Below, one piece after another: positions 40,371 to 48,710 of a stretch of 64,000 bases of DNA. The number at the start of each line of letters is the position of its first letter. The first letter of the stretch is position 1. The translations under genes were made by a program, and so were the position numbers. Where the stretch lies: the NCBI GenBank assembly GCA_902490365.1, contig CABUDQ010000001.1:50249-114248 (forward strand). The letters are read 5' to 3'. Origin of the DNA: an uncultured Collinsella sp. (GTDB lineage Bacteria > Actinomycetota > Coriobacteriia > Coriobacteriales > Coriobacteriaceae). Below the pieces are notes generated by a model. It saw only the letters and a program-made list of their open reading frames with translations. It was not told the DNA's origin and ran no database searches.

Positions 40371-40410
40371 AAAAGGAGGCCTCCGCATCGCCGCGGAGGC
40401 CTCCTTTTGC
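40371..40410. terminator. Bidirectional terminator between the ferredoxin gene and niaR
   Basis: A 16-bp stem (AAAAGGAGGCCTCCGC with its inverse, loop ATCGCC) has A-run and T-run flanks on both strands. It fits the 3' ends of the two convergent units. Confidence 0.92.
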
Positions 40411-40417
40411 ATGTGTT

Positions 40418-40963
40418 CTAGGACAAATCATCCTCGTAGGGCATTAAATCGGCAAGGTAGCCCTTCTCCTTGAGCATGGCCTCGATCTCGTCGAGGGTTT
40501 GCTCATCCTCTGCCGCAATGCGATGGAAGTGATAGCCGCTCGTCACCGTTAATAGTGGAAAGCTCTTGCCGCTCTCGATATCGTGCAGGTAGCGCTCAAC
40601 ATCGCGACGATTGCGAATGTCCAGGTCGGCCGTGATCTTACCGTACACGCGGTGATTGACGATCACGTTGAGCACGGCGCCGCCGGCGTCGACGATACTC
40701 GTGAGCTCATCGCCTGCCTGCTCAACGCTGTGGCGAACCTTGACCAAGCGCGTGGGCACGGCGGGGCTGCTGGGGGCCTCCTGTAGTACATAGCCGCGAT
40801 TGGTGGCGACGATATCGTGCCCGTCAGCGCGCAGCAGGGCGATGTCCTGCACCACGACCTGACGGCTCACGCCCACCTCGCGGGCAAGCGCACTGCCCGA
40901 GACAGGATCTTTGGCCCCCTCGAGCACGGCCATGATGGCACGGCGACGCTCGCGGGCGTCCAT
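40418..40963 (-). CDS. niaR: NiaR-type nicotinate-responsive transcriptional repressor
   Basis: This 181-residue protein has an N-terminal winged helix (about 1-60, SALAREVGVSRQVVVQDIALL) and a C-terminal 3H domain with conserved histidines (VRHSVEQ near 78, NHRVYGK, GYHFHRI near 145). NiaR (YrxA) represses NAD synthesis genes when bound to nicotinate and a metal ion. Its ATG overlaps the nadC stop (TAATG). It is the last gene of the nadA-nadB-nadC operon, and the large palindrome over the nadA promoter is its likely operator. Confidence 0.88.
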   Translation of the reverse strand: MDARERRRAIMAVLEGAKDPVSGSALAREVGVSRQVVVQDIALLRADGHDIVATNRGYVLQEAPSSPAVPTRLVKVRHSVEQAGDELTSIVDAGGAVLNVIVNHRVYGKITADLDIRNRRDVERYLHDIESGKSFPLLTVTSGYHFHRIAAEDEQTLDEIEAMLKEKGYLADLMPYEDDLS

Positions 40964-41823
40964 TATTTACCGTCCAGCAGACGCAGGTGCTTGAGCGAGA
41001 GGTCGAGAATCGGCGCAGAGTGCGTCAACGCCCCCGAACTGATAAAGTCAACACCCAGGTCGGCCAGGGCACGAATGTTGTCGGCGTCTACGTTGCCCGA
41101 GCACTCGGTCTTAGCACGACCGGCGATAAGCTCAATCGCTGCAGCCATGTCGTCGTGGGTCATGTTGTCAAGCATGATGATATCGGCACCGGCCTCCACG
41201 GCCTCGCGTACCATGTCCAGGTTCTCGCACTCAATCTCGACCGTCGTGGTAAACGACGCATGGGCGCGCGCCATCTCGATCGCGCGCGCCACGCCACCGG
41301 CGGCATCGATGTGGTTGTCCTTGAGCATGACGGCCGTCGACAGGTTGTAGCGATGGTTGCTGCCACCGCCGATCTCGACTGCTGCCTTCTCGAAGACGCG
41401 CATGCCCGGCGTGGTCTTGCGCGTGTCGACAAGCACGGTCTTGGTGCCCTCGAGCGCGGCCGCCATCCGATGCGTGTAAGTAGCGATGCCGCTCATGCGC
41501 TGCAGGTAGTTGAGCGCCACGCGCTCGCCCGAAAGCAATACGCGCGCATCGCCGCGCACCTGGCCCACGTGGTCACCGGCGTGCACCTCGTCGCCGTCCG
41601 CGACATCGAACAACACGGAGCTCTGCGGATCCAGCAGCTCAAAAGTGCGAGCGAACACATCCAAGCCGGCGATGATGCCATCGGCCTTGGCGATGAGCTC
41701 AACGGTAGCGGGGCGCGCCGTAGGGCACACGCTCGCCGTACTCACGTCCTCAAACGTGATGTCCTCGCGCAGAGCCTGCAAAATCAGATCATCGACGACG
41801 AGCTTCATGGTAATGGGATTCAT
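40963..41823 (-). CDS. nadC: Nicotinate-nucleotide diphosphorylase (carboxylating), quinolinate phosphoribosyltransferase
   Basis: NadC converts quinolinate and PRPP into nicotinate mononucleotide. The 286-residue protein shows ALREDITFEDVST near the start, the active-site VDTRKTTPGMR and the GGGSNHRYNL and LKDNHI motifs. It also shows VEIECEN and IMLDNM in the barrel. The ATG at 41823 has GGAGGAG, which overlaps the last codons of nadB. Confidence 0.96.
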   Translation of the reverse strand: MNPITMKLVVDDLILQALREDITFEDVSTASVCPTARPATVELIAKADGIIAGLDVFARTFELLDPQSSVLFDVADGDEVHAGDHVGQVRGDARVLLSGERVALNYLQRMSGIATYTHRMAAALEGTKTVLVDTRKTTPGMRVFEKAAVEIGGGSNHRYNLSTAVMLKDNHIDAAGGVARAIEMARAHASFTTTVEIECENLDMVREAVEAGADIIMLDNMTHDDMAAAIELIAGRAKTECSGNVDADNIRALADLGVDFISSGALTHSAPILDLSLKHLRLLDGK

Positions 41824-41826
41824 GGT

Positions 41827-43203
41827 CTACTCCTCCACGGCCTGCGTGCCGGCCGCACGGGCCAAATCATCGATTGCAAGGGTCTCGGCGCCCAGGGCGC
41901 GATGACGCCCGTCAAGCGCGGGCTCGCCCGCCTGCTCCACGGCGAGCGACTCGCCGGTGCGCATGCACCAGGCGGCACGGCGGCCCCAAACCAGGGACTC
42001 GAGCAGGCTGTTGGAAGCCAGGCGATTCTTGCCGTGAACGCCGTTGCAGGCCGTCTCGCCCGCGGCGTAGAGCTCGGGCATCGAGGTGCGGCCGTCCTTA
42101 TCGACCCATACGCCACCCATAAAGTAGTGCTGCGTGGGCGTAACGGGGATGGGCTCGTCCAAGATGTCGCGGCCGTCCTCCAGGCAGCGCGCGCGAATGT
42201 TGGCAAAGTGCCCGGTCACCACATCGCGCTCGACGGGGGCAAAACTCAGCCACTCGTGCTCGGTACCGTCCTGCTTCATCTGCTCGCGAATAGCGGCAGC
42301 GACCACATCGCGCGGCTGAAGCTCGTCGGTAAAGCGCTCGCCGGCGGCGTTGAGCAAAATCGCGCCCTCGCCGCGGCAGCTCTCGCTGATCAGGAAGGTG
42401 CGACCCGGCTGCGGCGAGAACAGCCCCGTGGGGTGAATCTGCACGTAGTCCAGGTGCTCCATCTTAATGCCATGCTCCTGAGCGATGTAGCATGCATCGC
42501 CCGTGAGCTGCGGGTAGTTAGTCGAATGGTCGTACACGCCGCCGATACCGCCTGTCGCCCACAGCGTGCGGCGGGCATGAATCTTAAACGGCTCGCCGGC
42601 ATGCACGCCCTCGGCGGCATTTGCCAGCTCGTCGGCGGGACGAACCGAGTTGTCCTCGTCCACGGAAACGGCGACGACACCGACACACACCGTGACGCCG
42701 TCACGCTCGCCCGTCAGGATGTCGGTCATGGCCACGTGCTCCAAAATCTGCACGTTATCCAGCTTGCGAACGGCCTGGAGCAGCTTGGTCGTGATCTCCT
42801 TGCCCGTAATGTCGGCATGGAAGGCAATACGCGGACGGCTGTGCGCGCCCTCGCGGGTAAAGTTGAGGCTGCCGTCGGCCTTGCGCTCAAAATCCACGCC
42901 CATCGCTAGCAGATCGTTGATGACCGAACGGCTCGAACGGATCATGATGTCGACGCTCTCGCGGCGATTCTCGTAGTGGCCGGCGTGCATGGTGTCCTCA
43001 AAGAAGGCATCGTAGTCCGAGCCCTCGGGCAGTACGCAGATGCCGCCCTGCGCGAGCATCGAATCGCACTCGTCGACAGCGCCCTTGGAGAGCATGATCA
43101 CGCGCGTGCTCGTCGGCAGGTTGAGAGCCGCGTACAGGCCCGCCACGCCACAGCCGGCAATGACGACGTCGCACTCCATGTCGGGGTATTGTTTGGTTTC
43201 CAC
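41827..43203 (-). CDS. nadB: L-aspartate oxidase
   Basis: NadB oxidises aspartate to iminoaspartate with FAD; anaerobes use fumarate as acceptor. The 458-residue protein has the FAD motif VIAGCGVAGLYAAL, LAQGGICV, RRTLWATGGIGGVYDHSTN (quoted whole) and GECHG-like substrate residues replaced by the GETACNGVHGKNRLASNSLL region. At 458 residues it lacks much of the C-terminal helical domain of the about 530-residue enzymes. The GTG at 43203 has GAGAGG 6 nt upstream. It lies between nadA and nadC. Confidence 0.93.
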   Translation of the reverse strand: METKQYPDMECDVVIAGCGVAGLYAALNLPTSTRVIMLSKGAVDECDSMLAQGGICVLPEGSDYDAFFEDTMHAGHYENRRESVDIMIRSSRSVINDLLAMGVDFERKADGSLNFTREGAHSRPRIAFHADITGKEITTKLLQAVRKLDNVQILEHVAMTDILTGERDGVTVCVGVVAVSVDEDNSVRPADELANAAEGVHAGEPFKIHARRTLWATGGIGGVYDHSTNYPQLTGDACYIAQEHGIKMEHLDYVQIHPTGLFSPQPGRTFLISESCRGEGAILLNAAGERFTDELQPRDVVAAAIREQMKQDGTEHEWLSFAPVERDVVTGHFANIRARCLEDGRDILDEPIPVTPTQHYFMGGVWVDKDGRTSMPELYAAGETACNGVHGKNRLASNSLLESLVWGRRAAWCMRTGESLAVEQAGEPALDGRHRALGAETLAIDDLARAAGTQAVEE

Positions 43204-43221
43204 AGGAATCCTCTCCCTTGT

Positions 43222-43256
43222 AATGTGACATGCGGGACTGTCCCTCATGTCACATT
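43222..43256 (-). repeat. Intercistronic hairpin between nadA and nadB
   Basis: AATGTGACATG (43222-43232) and CATGTCACATT (43246-43256) are exact inverses, with GGGAC/GTCCC continuing the stem inside. The hairpin fills the nadA-nadB gap and could set mRNA stability or be a small mobile palindrome. Confidence 0.65.
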
Positions 43257-43259
43257 GTT

Positions 43260-44285
43260 CTAGCGCGCTGCGTACTCGAGCATACGGTCGAGCGTGAGCT
43301 TGGCCTGGTCTGCCGCCTCGTCCGAGACGCCGATCTGCACCTCGCCCTCGCCCGTCTCCAGGCAGCGCACGAGCTTTTCGAGCGTGATGAGGTCCATGTT
43401 GACGCAGGTGGGCTGCACCGCGGGGAAGTGGAACTTCTTGCCGGTGCCCTGGCAGCGGCGCTCGAGCTCGTAGAGCACGCCGCGGACCGTCACGATAATG
43501 AACTCGCTGGCGTCGGACTCCTCGGCATACTTGATGATGCCGGCGGTGGAGCCGATGTAGTCGGCCTCGGCCAGGACGTCGGCCTTGCACTCAGGATGCG
43601 CCAGCACGAGCGCGTCGGGGTGGGCCTCCGTCGCGTCGACGATCTGCTCGACGGTGATGATGTGATGGCGCGGGCAGTAGCCGTTGTTGAGAATGACGTG
43701 CTTTTGCGGCAGCTGCTCGGCTACGAAGCGGCCCAGGTTTTGGTCGGGGATGAACAGGACGTGCTGCTGCGGCAGCTCGGACACGATCTTGACGGCGTTG
43801 GAGCTGGTGACGCACACGTCGCTCCAGCTCTTGATCTCGACCGTGGAGTTGACGTAGCAGACCACGGCAAGGTCGTCACCGTACTCGGCGCGCGCCGCGT
43901 CGACCGTCTCACGCTTGACCATGTGCGCCATGGGGCAGTCCGCGCCCGGCTCGGGCAGCAGCACGGTCTTGGTGGGGTTGAGCAGCTTGGCGCTCTCGCC
44001 CATAAACTCCACGCCGCACAGCACGATAGTCTGCTGCGGTAAGCTCTTGGCAAGCTTTGCCAAGTAGAAGCTGTCGCCGACGTAATCGGCAACGGCTTGG
44101 ACCTCGGGCGCCACATAGTAGTGCGCCAGAATCACCGCATCACGCTGGGTTTTTAATTGCTGAATGGCCTCGACGAGCTCTGCGGGCACCAGTGCCGCGC
44201 GCTCCGTTGCCGTCGTTGCCGATGCTAGGCCGGCCGCGATATCGCGTGCAAGCTCCGACGCATCCATGTTCGCGCTCTGTGCCAT
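43260..44285 (-). CDS. nadA: Quinolinate synthase
   Basis: NadA joins iminoaspartate and dihydroxyacetone phosphate to quinolinate using a [4Fe-4S] cluster. The 341-residue protein has AVILAHYYVAPEVQ, GDSFYLAK, the cluster cysteines in VLCGVEFM, HPECKAD and QPTCVNM, and YVNSTVEIK. The ATG at 44285 has AGAGGGG upstream; an in-frame TTG just before it is unlikely. It is the first gene of nadA-nadB-nadC-niaR. Confidence 0.96.
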   Translation of the reverse strand: MAQSANMDASELARDIAAGLASATTATERAALVPAELVEAIQQLKTQRDAVILAHYYVAPEVQAVADYVGDSFYLAKLAKSLPQQTIVLCGVEFMGESAKLLNPTKTVLLPEPGADCPMAHMVKRETVDAARAEYGDDLAVVCYVNSTVEIKSWSDVCVTSSNAVKIVSELPQQHVLFIPDQNLGRFVAEQLPQKHVILNNGYCPRHHIITVEQIVDATEAHPDALVLAHPECKADVLAEADYIGSTAGIIKYAEESDASEFIIVTVRGVLYELERRCQGTGKKFHFPAVQPTCVNMDLITLEKLVRCLETGEGEVQIGVSDEAADQAKLTLDRMLEYAAR

Positions 44286-44320
44286 CAAGGCCCCTCTCTT
44301 TTGGCGAATCTTGGGGCTTT

Positions 44321-44349
44321 AGTATGACACCTGGCTTTACAGCTGACAA
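44321..44349 (-). promoter_or_regulatory. nadA promoter
   Basis: On the minus strand TTGTCA and CATACT are separated by exactly 17 bp, 36 bp before the nadA start. The promoter lies inside the large palindrome described separately. Confidence 0.65.
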
Positions 44350-44370
44350 GACAGCTGTAAAGCCAGGTGT
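44327..44370. promoter_or_regulatory. 44-bp perfect palindrome over the nadA promoter, probable NiaR operator
   Basis: The left arm ACACCTGGCTTTACAGCTG (44327-44345) and the right arm (44352-44370) are exact 19-bp inverses with a 6-bp spacer. It overlaps the -35 box and spacer of the nadA promoter, so a bound protein would block transcription. The outer ACACCTG/CAGGTGT parts resemble reported NiaR/YrxA sites only loosely. NiaR is encoded by the last gene of the same operon. Confidence 0.7.
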
Positions 44371-44577
44371 AAAGTTGAAATAAAGATTCGATCATGCGGC
44401 AAGTCCATTTTCGAACTGGCAAGCTGAGGATAGCCGAGCTCTCGATAGCGCAGGAGGCATCTTTCGCCACCGCAATACCGCTCGGCGCGAGTTGCGCACC
44501 GTGAGGCACGAACGGGCGCTCCCCCGCGAGTGGTCCGCGCCCAATGTGGCAAAATCGAACTACTAAGGGGGCTCAGA

Positions 44578-45300
44578 ATGCTCAAGATTATTGCCTGCGA
44601 CGATGACGTCGCTTTTCTAGATAGACTGCACCGGATGATCGACCGTTGGTCGATCGAGACGGGCACGGCGGTCGATGTTGCGCTCGTCACGCGCGGCGAG
44701 GACCTGCTGGCGCGCCATGCCGCGTCGCGCGCCGACATCATCCTGCTCGACATGATCATGCCGCTCGTCAACGGCATGGACACCGCACGCGAATTGCGCC
44801 AGGCCGACACCGCCGTGCGCCTGGTGTTCCTTACCTCGTCGCCCGAGTTTGCACTGGAGTCCTACGAGGTCCGCGCCTTCGACTATCTGCTCAAGCCCGT
44901 GACTTACGAACGCCTGGCGCAGTTACTCGACGAACTTTCGAGCATGCGCCCGGCGGCAACCGACGAGCTCGTGATCAAAACGTCCTTTGGCTACCACGCC
45001 CTGCGCCTGTCCGACATCGAATATGCCGAGGCGCGCAACAAGCACGTGGTCTTCCACCTGCGCGACGGACGCGATATCGAGGCACTCGAGTCGTTCCGCA
45101 GCGTCGAGGACCGTTTGGCGCAAAATGCCACCTTCTTTAAATGCCACCGTAGCTACCAGGTCAACTTGCGCAACATCGACCACTTCGATCGCACGGACAT
45201 CGTCATGCGCTCCGGCGCGTGCATTCCGCTGTCGCGCAGCAGCAAGCAGGGGTTCCAAGACGCCTACTTTGCGGTGCGCTTCGAGGGCGGGAGGCGCTGA
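44578..45300 (+). CDS. LytTR-family response regulator, AgrA-like
   Basis: This 240-residue protein has a receiver domain (about 1-120, DDDVAFL acidic pocket, phospho-aspartate in IILLDMIMP, FDYLLKPV) and a LytTR DNA-binding domain (about 135-235, EYAEARNKHVVFHLRDG, CHRSYQVNL). The ATG at 44578 has AAGGGGG upstream. Its stop overlaps the start of the sensor kinase gene (TGATG), so the two form a coupled pair. No target promoter can be named. Confidence 0.9.
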   Translation: MLKIIACDDDVAFLDRLHRMIDRWSIETGTAVDVALVTRGEDLLARHAASRADIILLDMIMPLVNGMDTARELRQADTAVRLVFLTSSPEFALESYEVRAFDYLLKPVTYERLAQLLDELSSMRPAATDELVIKTSFGYHALRLSDIEYAEARNKHVVFHLRDGRDIEALESFRSVEDRLAQNATFFKCHRSYQVNLRNIDHFDRTDIVMRSGACIPLSRSSKQGFQDAYFAVRFEGGRR

Positions 45301-46577
45301 TGATCTCCTCGGTCGAAATGGTCCTTTGGGCAATCCACCACGCCACAACGCTACTCTTTGGCGTCTTTGCTTCGGCGGCGCTATGCGGTATCGAAATCAA
45401 TCGACGCCATGCACTCGAGTTGGTGGGGGTCGGAGCCGCAACCGGCGCTGCCTTTTCGATCGCCAATGTCGTTGGCGGAGAGCTTTTTGCCCGTCAGGTC
45501 TATCCGCTCGTCGTGCACCTGCCGCTTACCGTCTACCTGTGTGCGCGCTACCGTCTGAGCCCGCTGCTCGCGGCATTGGGCGTCACCAGCGCCTATCTGA
45601 GCTGTCAGTTCAGCAACTGGATGGGCATCGCCGCCTTTGCCGCAACCGATTCGCAGATCGCGTACTATCTGGCGCGCATCGCGACCACGCTCGGCGTCTT
45701 TGCCGTCCTGCTGCATTGGGCCGGCGACATTGGACCCCGCCTGGCGATTAAAAGCCCCACCGAGCTGAGCATCCTTTTAATCCTGCCGCTCGTCTATTAC
45801 ATCTTTGACTACGCCACCAACGTCTACACCACGCTGTTCCACTCGGGCTCGGTGGTGACAGTTGAGTTTTTGGCATTTGCGCTCTGTGCCTTCTATCTTA
45901 TGTTTCTTGCCGTTTACCTGCGCGAATACGAAGAAAAAGAGGCTGCCGAGCGTGAACGCTGGATGCTCGAGACACGCGATAGCTCGGCCATGAAGGAACT
46001 CGATGCATGGCGCCAGTCCGGACGCGAGCTGTCGATTCTGCGCCACGACATGCGGCACTTCTTGCGCGGTCTGGCCGTCTTGATCGAAGAAGGCCGCACC
46101 GACGAGGCACTCGATCGCATCGATACGCTATGCGAGGCCAACGACCGCACCGCCGTGCGCCGCTACAGCGCCAACGAGACCGTCAACATCGCGCTTTCGT
46201 CGTTTGGCTCGGATATCAGCAAGCGCGGCATTTCCGCCGACTTGCGCGCCGCCGTGCCCCAGAGCGTGCATGTGGCCGATGTCGACCTGTTCAGCGTGCT
46301 TTCGAATGCCCTGGAAAACGCCATTGCCGCGGCGAGCACCGCCCCCGAGGGCAAGCGCTTTGTCGATCTTGATCTGCGGTTTGAGGACGGGCAGCTGCTG
46401 CTTTCGGTTTCCAACACATTTGGACGGGCGCCGCACATGGTCGACGGCATGCCCGTGGCTCAGCACGCCGGTCACGGCTTTGGCACCAAGAGCATTAAAC
46501 TCGCCGTGGAGCGCATGAACGGCAACTGCCAGTTCCGCATTAACGGCGATCGGTTTGAGCTGCGCGCTGTGATGTAA
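45300..46577 (+). CDS. Sensor histidine kinase, AgrC-like (GHKL)
   Basis: This 425-residue protein has six or seven membrane segments (residues 1 to about 215) and a cytoplasmic kinase part. The phospho-accepting histidine lies in LRHDMRHFLRGL, and the GHKL ATPase has the N-box LSNALENAI and a GHGFGTKSI G-box. This matches the AgrC/ComD class that senses peptides or other small signals. The ATG overlaps the response regulator stop. No agrB or agrD-like peptide gene is seen nearby. Confidence 0.87.
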   Translation: MISSVEMVLWAIHHATTLLFGVFASAALCGIEINRRHALELVGVGAATGAAFSIANVVGGELFARQVYPLVVHLPLTVYLCARYRLSPLLAALGVTSAYLSCQFSNWMGIAAFAATDSQIAYYLARIATTLGVFAVLLHWAGDIGPRLAIKSPTELSILLILPLVYYIFDYATNVYTTLFHSGSVVTVEFLAFALCAFYLMFLAVYLREYEEKEAAERERWMLETRDSSAMKELDAWRQSGRELSILRHDMRHFLRGLAVLIEEGRTDEALDRIDTLCEANDRTAVRRYSANETVNIALSSFGSDISKRGISADLRAAVPQSVHVADVDLFSVLSNALENAIAAASTAPEGKRFVDLDLRFEDGQLLLSVSNTFGRAPHMVDGMPVAQHAGHGFGTKSIKLAVERMNGNCQFRINGDRFELRAVM

Positions 46578-46651
46578 GGGCGCGGGCGCGACGGATTTGC
46601 GTTCCGCGGGTACGGCTCGCCCGCTCGGGGTCGTTTGTCGACGCGGGCTCG

Positions 46652-47227
46652 CTACAGCGGAGCGGCCGCCGGGGTCAGCTGCTTGATGTAGGCCCACATA
46701 CGCTGCTTAGCCGCTTTGTCGGTCAGCGCCGCCTCAAAGCCATCGAGCGCGAGCACGCGGCGGCCCTGCACATGGGCGACCAGGCCGGGCTTGAGCATGG
46801 CGGTGTCGAAGTCATCAATCGCCACGAGCATATCGGCGTAGGTTTCGCGCATGACATCGGCCGCGCTGTTATCGAGCAGCAGCACCGCCTCGGGATCCAG
46901 AGCCTCAAGCGCCTCGCGGAACAGCTCGCACGGCAGAGTCTCGCCCACCGAGACCGCTCCGTCACCTGTGCCGGCGACGCTTGCCAGCACGCAAAAATCC
47001 TCGGGCGCGTAGCCGATGGCCCCAAGCGCCTTGCGCAGCGCAGCACCGTCCGGACCGGCAGCCAGCTCGCCGCCCGAACGCTCGGCCTCGTCCAAATCGC
47101 CTTTGACCAGCACGATCGGCGAGCACGCGTTGCCCACGATGCGCACGCCACGGACCGCAAGCGATGTGAGCTCCTGCTCGGCCGCCTGGGCGATGGCTTC
47201 TTTTTTCTGGCTTTGTGACGTGGACAT
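46652..47227 (-). CDS. Uncharacterised protein, possibly distantly UDG-fold
   Basis: This 191-residue soluble protein is not recognised with certainty. The order of parts, IVLVKGDLDEAERSGGELAA, then GPDGAALRKALGAIGYAP, then FREALEALDPEAVLLLDN, recalls the arrangement of family 4/5 uracil-DNA glycosylases, but no catalytic motif or Fe-S cysteines are present. The ATG at 47227 has GGAGAG upstream. It stands between a two-component system and trxA, and no operon partner is visible. Confidence 0.65.
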   Translation of the reverse strand: MSTSQSQKKEAIAQAAEQELTSLAVRGVRIVGNACSPIVLVKGDLDEAERSGGELAAGPDGAALRKALGAIGYAPEDFCVLASVAGTGDGAVSVGETLPCELFREALEALDPEAVLLLDNSAADVMRETYADMLVAIDDFDTAMLKPGLVAHVQGRRVLALDGFEAALTDKAAKQRMWAYIKQLTPAAAPL

Positions 47228-47363
47228 GCGCTCTCCAATCGTTTGCGTGCCCACCATTATATAAAAGAGCTGCCCGCGAGTGGTTGCTTTGCGGGCGGCT
47301 GGGTATAAGCACGGTCGTACTGAGTTTTACGCGGCCGAGCCGCGTCGTATTATGGAGGTCACC

Positions 47364-47684
47364 ATGGCTGACATTAAGCAGATTACCCCCGAGAACTTCG
47401 ATTCCATCGTTAACGACAGCCTGCCCGTGCTGGTCGATTTTTGGGCACCCTGGTGCGGGCCCTGCCGATCGCTCTCGCCCATCGTGGACGAGGTAGCCGA
47501 TGAGCTGGCGGGCAAGCTTGCCGTTGCCAAATGCAACGTCGACGACAACCAGGACCTGGCCATGAAGTATGGCGTCATGAGCATCCCCACGCTGATTGTG
47601 TTTAAGAACGGCGAGGAGATTGACCGCTCGGTTGGCGCTCTGCCCAAGGCGAGGCTGCAGGCGCTGCTGGAGAAGCATCTGTAA
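47364..47684 (+). CDS. trxA: Thioredoxin
   Basis: This 106-residue protein is a standard thioredoxin with the redox pair C31 and C34 in FWAPWCGPCRSLSP, the cis-proline loop SIPTLIVFKNGEE and a family-typical length. It reduces disulfides in the cytoplasm. The ATG at 47364 has GGAGG upstream. It is a single-gene unit. Confidence 0.97.
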   Translation: MADIKQITPENFDSIVNDSLPVLVDFWAPWCGPCRSLSPIVDEVADELAGKLAVAKCNVDDNQDLAMKYGVMSIPTLIVFKNGEEIDRSVGALPKARLQALLEKHL

Positions 47685-47795
47685 TACGCTTGTTACTTGC
47701 CCGCCGTCCATGAGCGGTTTTGCACCGCTCGCCGGACTGCCGGGTGCGGCGCGTGCGACCACGGATAGTATGGTAGTTACAAAAAGCCCCCAGTG

Positions 47796-47835
47796 AACGG
47801 GTGCGAGTCGCACAGACTCGCACCCGTTTTCTTAT
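47796..47835 (+). terminator. Rho-independent terminator after trxA
   Basis: AACGGGTGCGAGT (47796-47808) pairs with ACTCGCACCCGTT, followed by TTCTT. It lies about 110 nt after trxA. Confidence 0.8.
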
Positions 47836-47905
47836 GCAGCGGCGCGCAGAGCGGGCGTAGTAAAATCTGAACCACTGGATTACCGTCCACACAAGGAGAT
47901 TTCCC

Positions 47906-48154
47906 ATGCATGATGTTGGAATGAACATGAGCCAGCTTGCCATGAGCGTCAAGCAGGTCGACGACACCATCGAACTCGCTCACGAGTGGAGCCATCAGTT
48001 GCTGCATGCGACCGAGAATTTTGACATGGAGCGCATCGGCGCCAAGCTCGAGGCAGCCATGGCCGCGCTGCACGAGGCCCACGACGCACTCGAGGGCTAC
48101 GAAGAGGCCATCGAGGCCGACCACAACTCCGTCGGCTCCGTGAAGCTGGTGTAA
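47906..48154 (+). CDS. Small helical protein upstream of nikR
   Basis: This 82-residue protein (MHDVGMNMSQLAMSVKQVDD...) is predicted to be nearly all helix, with several histidines (AHEWSHQLLHATE, LHEAHDALEG). The ATG at 47906 has AAGGAG 8 nt upstream. Its stop is 1 nt before the nikR start, so the two genes are co-translated. A role linked to nickel is suggested by the histidines and position only. It is not recognised as a known family. Confidence 0.65.
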   Translation: MHDVGMNMSQLAMSVKQVDDTIELAHEWSHQLLHATENFDMERIGAKLEAAMAALHEAHDALEGYEEAIEADHNSVGSVKLV

Positions 48155-48155
48155 C

Positions 48156-48668
48156 GTGGCCGAACACGAGCACGGCTGCGGGTACGAGCACGAGCATCCG
48201 CACGGGGCGGACGGTGACGCGGGCTGCCACTGTAGTGGTTCCGGCTCCGAACTGGTCCGCTTTTCGGTTACCGCACCGGACGACTTGCTGCGCCGTTTTG
48301 ACGAACAGATCGCGCGCCGCGGCGACGTGGCCAACCGCTCCGAGGCTGTGCGCGACCTGATTCGCGCCTCGATCGCCAAGGAGCAGATGCGCACGCCCGA
48401 TGAGCATGTTATCGGGTCGCTCACCATGATCTACGACCACCATACCGGCGACCTGACGCGCCGTCTGGACGAAGTGCAGCACGACTACACCGACGAGATC
48501 GTATCGACCATGCACGTGCATCTGGATCACCACAACTGCTTGGAGATTCTGGCGCTCAAGGGTCGCGGCGAGCGCGTCTACGAACTAGCCGACCGTCTGC
48601 TGGGCCTGCGCGGCGTTAAGCACGGCGAGCTCACGTGTGCCGCCACCAAGCAGAGCCTGGGGCTGTAG
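48156..48668 (+). CDS. nikR: Nickel-responsive regulator NikR with His/Cys-rich N-terminal extension
   Basis: This 170-residue protein has a ribbon-helix-helix DNA-binding part (about 32-75, VRFSVTAPDDLLRRFD, NRSEAVRDLIR) and the ACT-like nickel domain with HVHLDHHNCLEIL, which holds the usual His, His and Cys ligands. The first about 32 residues are extra compared with the usual about 135-residue form and contain EHEHGCGYEHEHPHG and GCHC. The GTG at 48156 has only a weak ribosome site, which fits coupling with the gene before it. It should control nickel uptake. Confidence 0.9.
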   Translation: MAEHEHGCGYEHEHPHGADGDAGCHCSGSGSELVRFSVTAPDDLLRRFDEQIARRGDVANRSEAVRDLIRASIAKEQMRTPDEHVIGSLTMIYDHHTGDLTRRLDEVQHDYTDEIVSTMHVHLDHHNCLEILALKGRGERVYELADRLLGLRGVKHGELTCAATKQSLGL

Positions 48669-48710
48669 CGCACCTGTCCCTATTTGGTCGGTTGTGATGA
48701 GGGGTGTCGC

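Noticed and set aside
41827..43590. nadB starting further upstream, inside the end of nadA
   Set aside because: The extra N-terminal residues have no family match, while the GTG at 43203 has a well-placed GAGAGG and gives the normal N-terminus.
46652..47227. Clear call as uracil-DNA glycosylase
   Set aside because: Only the order of parts is similar; the catalytic motifs and Fe-S cysteines are missing, so it is left uncharacterised.
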